Assembly: GCA_022428035.1 (NCBI GenBank)
Contig: JAKMDG010000563.1
Coordinates: 1 to 19,107, forward strand
Reading direction: 5' to 3'
DNA: 19,107 nt
From: Longimicrobiales bacterium
GTDB lineage: Bacteria > Gemmatimonadota > Gemmatimonadetes > Longimicrobiales > Gaopeijiaceae
Position numbers and translations under genes: made by a program. The notes below the pieces were generated by a model. It worked only from the letters and a program-made list of their open reading frames with translations, had not been told where the DNA came from and made no database searches. Position 1 is the first letter of the stretch. Each line of letters opens with the position of its first letter. Positions 15,929 through 19,107 of this stretch are shown piece after piece.

Positions 15929-16420
15929 TCAGCCGCCCGGCCTCCGCTTCGATGGAACGTCTACGATGTTCTCCCACTCCGTCGAGTCCGAGCGGGCCAC
16001 GACGGCAATTACCGGGTCAACGTCACTGAGGTTGATGACCTCGTGCGGCACGCCTGGCTCGATGAAGATGAAATCGCCGGCCTGATTGTCCATCGATTTC
16101 TGGAGATTCTCGCCGAATTCGTGCCGTACCCTGCCTTGAAGAATGAAGAGCATCACCTCGAAGTCGACGTGTATGTGAGCATAGGCGACCGCACCCGGGG
16201 GGACCGTCGCCACGTTCATGGAGAGTTTGTTCGACCCCACGTTCTTCGCAGACATCCCCGTCCGGTACCGAATGCCATTCCAGCCGCGGTGGATCTCGGG
16301 GTTTCGGACGCACAGGATGCCGTCGCCGTCTTCCGTACGTGCCCTCAGTTCGTCATCCGAGCTGCCGGTGGCGTGCCCTCCGGCTGGCTCTGCACCGGCT
16401 GACCTTTCGATGCCGCTCAT
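15929..16420 (-). CDS. Single-domain cupin protein
   Basis: The 163-residue protein has a conserved cupin core. Motif 1 is GAVAYAHIHVDFEVMLFILQG with His82, His84 and Glu88; motif 2 is GDFIFIEPGVPHEVIN with His126. These four residues form the standard metal site, so it is probably a metal-binding enzyme (dioxygenase, isomerase or decarboxylase) or a small-molecule sensor. The first 25 residues are low complexity. Its start overlaps the Xaa-Pro peptidase stop as ATGA. Its closeness to the kynurenine genes makes a role in aromatic metabolism conceivable, but it is transcribed from the other strand and with unrelated partners. Confidence 0.9.
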   Translation of the reverse strand: MSGIERSAGAEPAGGHATGSSDDELRARTEDGDGILCVRNPEIHRGWNGIRYRTGMSAKNVGSNKLSMNVATVPPGAVAYAHIHVDFEVMLFILQGRVRHEFGENLQKSMDNQAGDFIFIEPGVPHEVINLSDVDPVIAVVARSDSTEWENIVDVPSKRRPGG

Positions 16421-17856
16421 CGGTTGCCCCGCATTACGGCCTCAAGCTGTTCCGGCATCCGGGGGAGGTCCTTTGTCAGCACCTCGACACCCTCCTCCGT
16501 CACCAGCACCACGTCCTCGACAAAAACCGCGATGTCGAGCTCATGGTTGTAGTACCAGGGCTCCACGGTGAAGACCATACCCGGCTGTAGCGGCTCGTCG
16601 ATGAGCGCAGGATCTCCCGCTTGCATCCCGATGTGGTGACCGAAGAACGATGGAGTCTGCATGTAACGCTCCTCGTCGTCCGGGATCGCCTCGTACGCGA
16701 TCTCGGTCAATTGCCTGAAGGTCATGCCTGGACGGATGGCCTCGATGATCGCGTCCGCCGCGTTCAGACTGATCAGCATCTTGTGTCGCTGTGCAGTCGT
16801 GAAGAGCCCGTCGACGGGGAACGTTCGTCCGACGTCGCTGATGTATCCATCGACCTCACATCCGACATCGAGAATCACCAGGTCGCCGGATTCGACCGGT
16901 CGGTTCCTTCGGTCGTAGTGAGCGGCGAGCACGCGCCACGGCCAGAGGCTGTTCGGTCCTGACTTCACGATCGGTGTGAACGGGATCGTCTGACTGCCGA
17001 GTGCCCGGCACGTCGACTCGAATTCACCCTGGAGCGTGCGTTCGTCGATTCCTGGCCGGATCAGCGCCGCCGTAGCGAGGATGGCCTGAGCGGTCGCATC
17101 GGCCGCGATCTGCATTTTCTGGATCTCGTAGCGGCTCTTCACCATTCGCCCCTGCGCGATCTCTTCGAAGGCATTCTGGAGGCGGGCGGTCGGGTAGTCG
17201 GCCTGAATACGCAGAATCATCGTCTGCAGGGCATTCAGGCCCCCGAAATCCGGCAGCTCCGGTGTGACGAGCGCGCCGGCTGCTCCGCCGTTCACGCGCA
17301 GGACGCGCCGGGCCCGCACCATTTGAGCGAGAAAGGCATCGAACTCGCGCATCGGTCGATATGCTTCGATTCCGGCGATGCTGCGCAGCTGGTAGTCGTC
17401 GAGCAGGGGGCGACCGGGGAAGTCGTTGGCGCGTCCTGGATTTGAAAATCGGTAGTCATCCTCGGGCATGAACAGAATCGATCGACCCGCGTCTGCGTCG
17501 AGGACCAGGATCGAGTTCGGGACTTCGAGGCCGGTGTAGTACCAGAAGTCCTCGAGCTGTCGGAACGTGTCACCGTGCGTGAGGCCATCCGACGACGGCG
17601 CGATGTAGATCCCTCCTCCGCTCTCATCGAGCAGACGGATCATGTTGCTGCGTCGGAAGGAGTACTCCTGGGCACGAAAGGGAAGTCGACGAACCCAGTC
17701 TCCGTACCGTTGCTCCGGGGTGGACTGGACGTCAGCCCCCTGTGTCGAGCTGGTGGTCTGCGCCTCGAGGGTAGTCGAGCCGAGAGGCAGGAGTAGAAGG
17801 CATACCAGGACTGCGAGGTCCGGACGGGTGCGAAGCGGGTGCAGGGAGAGACGCAT
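16417..17856 (-). CDS. Secreted Xaa-Pro aminopeptidase (M24B family)
   Basis: This 479-residue metallopeptidase removes N-terminal residues preceding proline. A signal peptide is visible at about 1-33 (basic start, LAVLVCLLLLPLG core, LEAQ). An aminopeptidase P N-terminal domain with FRRSNMIRLL and DFWYYTGLEVPNS is followed by the pita-bread domain with the five metal ligands: Asp330 (LDVG), Asp341 (SDVGRTF), His407 (GHHIGM), Glu432 (VEPWYY) and Glu447 (VEDVV). The frame remains open to 18381, but ATG 17856 is chosen because the signal peptide begins there and the longer version would run through the divergent gene. Secretion suggests use of extracellular proline-rich peptides, which could also supply tryptophan. 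Confidence 0.94.
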   Translation of the reverse strand: MRLSLHPLRTRPDLAVLVCLLLLPLGSTTLEAQTTSSTQGADVQSTPEQRYGDWVRRLPFRAQEYSFRRSNMIRLLDESGGGIYIAPSSDGLTHGDTFRQLEDFWYYTGLEVPNSILVLDADAGRSILFMPEDDYRFSNPGRANDFPGRPLLDDYQLRSIAGIEAYRPMREFDAFLAQMVRARRVLRVNGGAAGALVTPELPDFGGLNALQTMILRIQADYPTARLQNAFEEIAQGRMVKSRYEIQKMQIAADATAQAILATAALIRPGIDERTLQGEFESTCRALGSQTIPFTPIVKSGPNSLWPWRVLAAHYDRRNRPVESGDLVILDVGCEVDGYISDVGRTFPVDGLFTTAQRHKMLISLNAADAIIEAIRPGMTFRQLTEIAYEAIPDDEERYMQTPSFFGHHIGMQAGDPALIDEPLQPGMVFTVEPWYYNHELDIAVFVEDVVLVTEEGVEVLTKDLPRMPEQLEAVMRGNR

Positions 17857-17940
17857 GGAGACGAAGCTGTGGCCGGGGGTTGGGTGAAGAGGGTACGTTG
17901 CGACCGCTCCACCCTGGCCGCTACCCCCGGAGATACACCC

Positions 17941-18291
17941 CTGAGCCTGAAGCTCCATATCGAACTCGTGTACGATCCCGGCTGCCCTAATGTCGATCTC
18001 GCTCGTGATCTCCTCAGTGAGGTCTGCCGCAACGCCGACGTTCCCGCTGTCTGGACTGAGTGGAACAGCGAGGATCCGGAGTGCCCTCCGCATGCCATCA
18101 ATCTTGGTTCGCCGACGGTGCTGGTGAATGGAGAGGACGTGGCGCCAGGCCCGCACCCCTGGACCGCGCGCGAGCCCGACGCAGGCCCGCGCTGCCGCGT
18201 CTATCGGGACGGTGACTCGATCGTGAGGGCCCCGCCGAAGGGCCGTGTACAGGCCGCGGTGGACAAGGCGATGCAGCCGGACGTGGGTTGA
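17941..18291 (+). CDS. Small thioredoxin-fold protein with single active-site cysteine
   Basis: The protein has a thioredoxin-like first strand and loop, HIELVYDPGCPN (one cysteine, no CxxC), and a cis-proline-type segment LGSPTVLVNGEDV. This pattern is seen in small thioredoxin-fold proteins often found near mercury-resistance genes. A redox or metal-binding role is likely but unspecified. The start is uncertain. CTG 17941 has CGGAG eight bases upstream, gives the family N-terminus (116 aa) and leaves 84 bases for the divergent promoter. GTG 17884 would add a basic leader that looks noncoding, and ATG 17839 would overlap the divergent peptidase start. Confidence 0.8.
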   Translation: MSLKLHIELVYDPGCPNVDLARDLLSEVCRNADVPAVWTEWNSEDPECPPHAINLGSPTVLVNGEDVAPGPHPWTAREPDAGPRCRVYRDGDSIVRAPPKGRVQAAVDKAMQPDVG

Positions 18292-18329
18292 TTCGCGACT
18301 GGGACCAGACCTCGTTCCAGCGCAGCTCG

Positions 18330-18358
18330 TCGACGTCCATCGGTTCAACGCGTACAAT
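18330..18358 (+). promoter_or_regulatory. Candidate sigma70-type promoter for the DksA/TraR gene
   Basis: TCGACG at 18330-18335 and TACAAT at 18353-18358 have a 17-base spacer and match the consensus at four and five of six positions. Transcription would begin near 18365, giving a leader of about 50 bases. An inverted repeat GTGGT-GT-ACCAC (18370-18381) lies just downstream of the expected start and could be an operator. The whole 125-base gap 18292-18416 holds nothing else I can recognise. Confidence 0.45.
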
Positions 18359-18416
18359 CGCGTTTGCCGGTGGTGTACCACGACGAATGAAATAGTCAGC
18401 GTTCAGGAGGATTTAG

Positions 18417-18740
18417 GTGCAAGATCAACGGACGATTCGTGAGCGTCTCGAAGGAGACCTCAGAGCGATGCTTTCTCGGCATGCAAAAATTTCCGGCCAT
18501 CTTCGAAACGAGGATCGGGAGATTCCACTGGACTGGCCCGAGATGGCTCAGTTCATGGAAAACGATGAGGTGCTCGAAGCACTCGAAGCACGCACACGTG
18601 AACGAATGGAAGAGCTGTCGCGCGCTCTTCATCGACTCGATGAGGGCACGTACGGGACGTGCGGCTCCTGCGGTAATCAGATCTCTGCCGAACGCCTCGA
18701 CGTGATCCCGACGACGCCGGTATGCGCTGACTGCGTGTGA
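18417..18740 (+). CDS. DksA/TraR-family C4 zinc-finger transcription factor
   Basis: The protein is 107 residues. A predicted helical hairpin (about 5-75) is followed by the family zinc finger: Cys82, Cys85, Cys103 and Cys106 in TCGSCGNQISAERLDVIP...VCADC. DksA-like proteins insert into the secondary channel of RNA polymerase and work with ppGpp on stress and rRNA promoters. It is shorter than E. coli DksA (151 aa), and the hairpin tip lacks an obvious DxxDxA motif, so it may be a TraR/YocK-type variant with a different effect. AGGAGG six bases before GTG 18417 is a near-ideal ribosome binding site. It seems to be a single gene with its own promoter. Confidence 0.94.
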   Translation: MQDQRTIRERLEGDLRAMLSRHAKISGHLRNEDREIPLDWPEMAQFMENDEVLEALEARTRERMEELSRALHRLDEGTYGTCGSCGNQISAERLDVIPTTPVCADCV

Positions 18741-18801
18741 CGTGGTGAGCGTGGGTGGGCATCAACTCTGCTGACAACCTGAACAGACGGACAACTACGT
18801 G

Positions 18802-19107
18802 ATGAATGTGTCGAGACCCTTATCCGCCATCGCCTTTGGTCTTTTCCTGGTCACAGCCACAAGTGCGTCACCCCGAGCGGTCGCGGCTCAATCGCGTGGC
18901 ATCGACGTCGTTCTGGACTCGGCTCTGCTGGCTGGCTACGAGTGGCGTAACATCGGGCCCGACCGAGGGGGACGCTCGATCGCGGTCAGCGGCGTCCGGG
19001 GGCGCCCTGAAGAGGGCTATTTCGGGGCGACCGGTGGTGGTCTCTGGAAGACGTCCGACTCCGGCGAGAACTGGTTCCCAGTCACCGATTTTCAGATCAC
19101 GTCGGCC
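18802..19107 (+). CDS. Secreted BNR/VPS10-like beta-propeller protein, N-terminal fragment
   Basis: An open frame of 102 codons from ATG 18802 runs off the right edge. Residues 1-32 form a signal peptide (SAIAFGLFLVTATSA core, AVAAQS cleavage region). The mature start reads LLAGYEWRNIGPDRGGRS, then YFGATGGGLWKTSDSGENW, the first BNR/Asp-box repeat (SxDxGxxW). This is the large family of secreted WRxIGP propellers annotated as glycosyl hydrolase or sortilin-like, common in Gemmatimonadota, Acidobacteriota and Bacteroidota. The function is not established. The ribosome binding site is weak; GTG 18799 is directly adjacent and is an alternative start. Confidence 0.9.
   Translation, partial: MNVSRPLSAIAFGLFLVTATSASPRAVAAQSRGIDVVLDSALLAGYEWRNIGPDRGGRSIAVSGVRGRPEEGYFGATGGGLWKTSDSGENWFPVTDFQITSA

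Noticed and set aside
17857..18381. A long N-terminal extension of the Xaa-Pro aminopeptidase
   Set aside because: It would place the signal peptide inside the protein and overlap the divergent thioredoxin-fold gene.
18774..18795. GACAAC repeated 16 bases apart before the BNR-protein gene
   Set aside because: Two six-base copies are expected by chance at this scale and there is no further symmetry.
1..19107. Search for tRNA genes, CRISPR repeats, insertion-sequence ends and phage genes
   Set aside because: Nothing with the required structure was seen; nearly every base is accounted for by protein genes.

Overview
This is a GC-rich, densely packed bacterial chromosome segment. It holds 21 protein genes, most of them joined by 1-4 base stop/start overlaps. 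There are no RNA genes, insertion sequences, phage genes or CRISPR arrays, and no gene-free stretch over 300 bases. The mix suggests an environmental aerobe, perhaps of the Gemmatimonadota or a related phylum: a secreted WRNIGP/BNR-type protein, a secreted amidase, a secreted Xaa-Pro peptidase and a short DksA/TraR protein. That placement rests on gene style only and is uncertain.

Left arm (1-4623, minus strand): one apparent operon reads leftwards. Its order is 2-aminobenzoate-CoA ligase, a Zn-phospholipase C/S1-P1-nuclease-like protein, an unrecognised protein, a family 5 uracil-DNA glycosylase, and a secreted amidase that runs off the left edge. A 60-bp divergent promoter region (4624-4683) separates it from the next block. 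The ligase may be read from a leaderless transcript.

Centre (4684-15452, plus strand): creatininase-family amidohydrolase, SDR dehydrogenase, RidA-like protein, crotonase, acyl-CoA dehydrogenase and the fused monooxygenase/Old-Yellow-Enzyme protein of the 2-aminobenzoyl-CoA pathway. These are followed by a membrane sensor without an output domain, a Ca2+/Na+ exchanger-family protein, tryptophan 2,3-dioxygenase and a kynureninase. Together with the divergent ligase they form a nearly complete route: tryptophan -> N-formylkynurenine -> kynurenine -> anthranilate -> anthraniloyl-CoA -> dearomatised CoA ester -> beta-oxidation-like steps. No classical kynurenine formamidase is present; the creatininase-family protein is a candidate for that step. 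Several enzymes lack the usual catalytic residues of their families (the RidA arginine, both crotonase glutamates, the creatininase NGHGGN motif), so they may be specialised for this pathway.

Right arm (15454-19107): a minus-strand trio (Xaa-Pro aminopeptidase, cupin, MOSC protein) converges on the kynureninase with one base between the stop codons. Divergent from it are a small thioredoxin-fold protein, a DksA/TraR protein with its own promoter and strong ribosome binding site, and the start of a secreted BNR-repeat protein cut by the right edge.

A cross-cutting oddity is start-codon use. Two genes (glycosylase and exchanger) can only encode their conserved N-termini from a CTG codon. In both cases it overlaps the preceding stop as CTGA and sits behind a good Shine-Dalgarno sequence. 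Two further genes may do the same.
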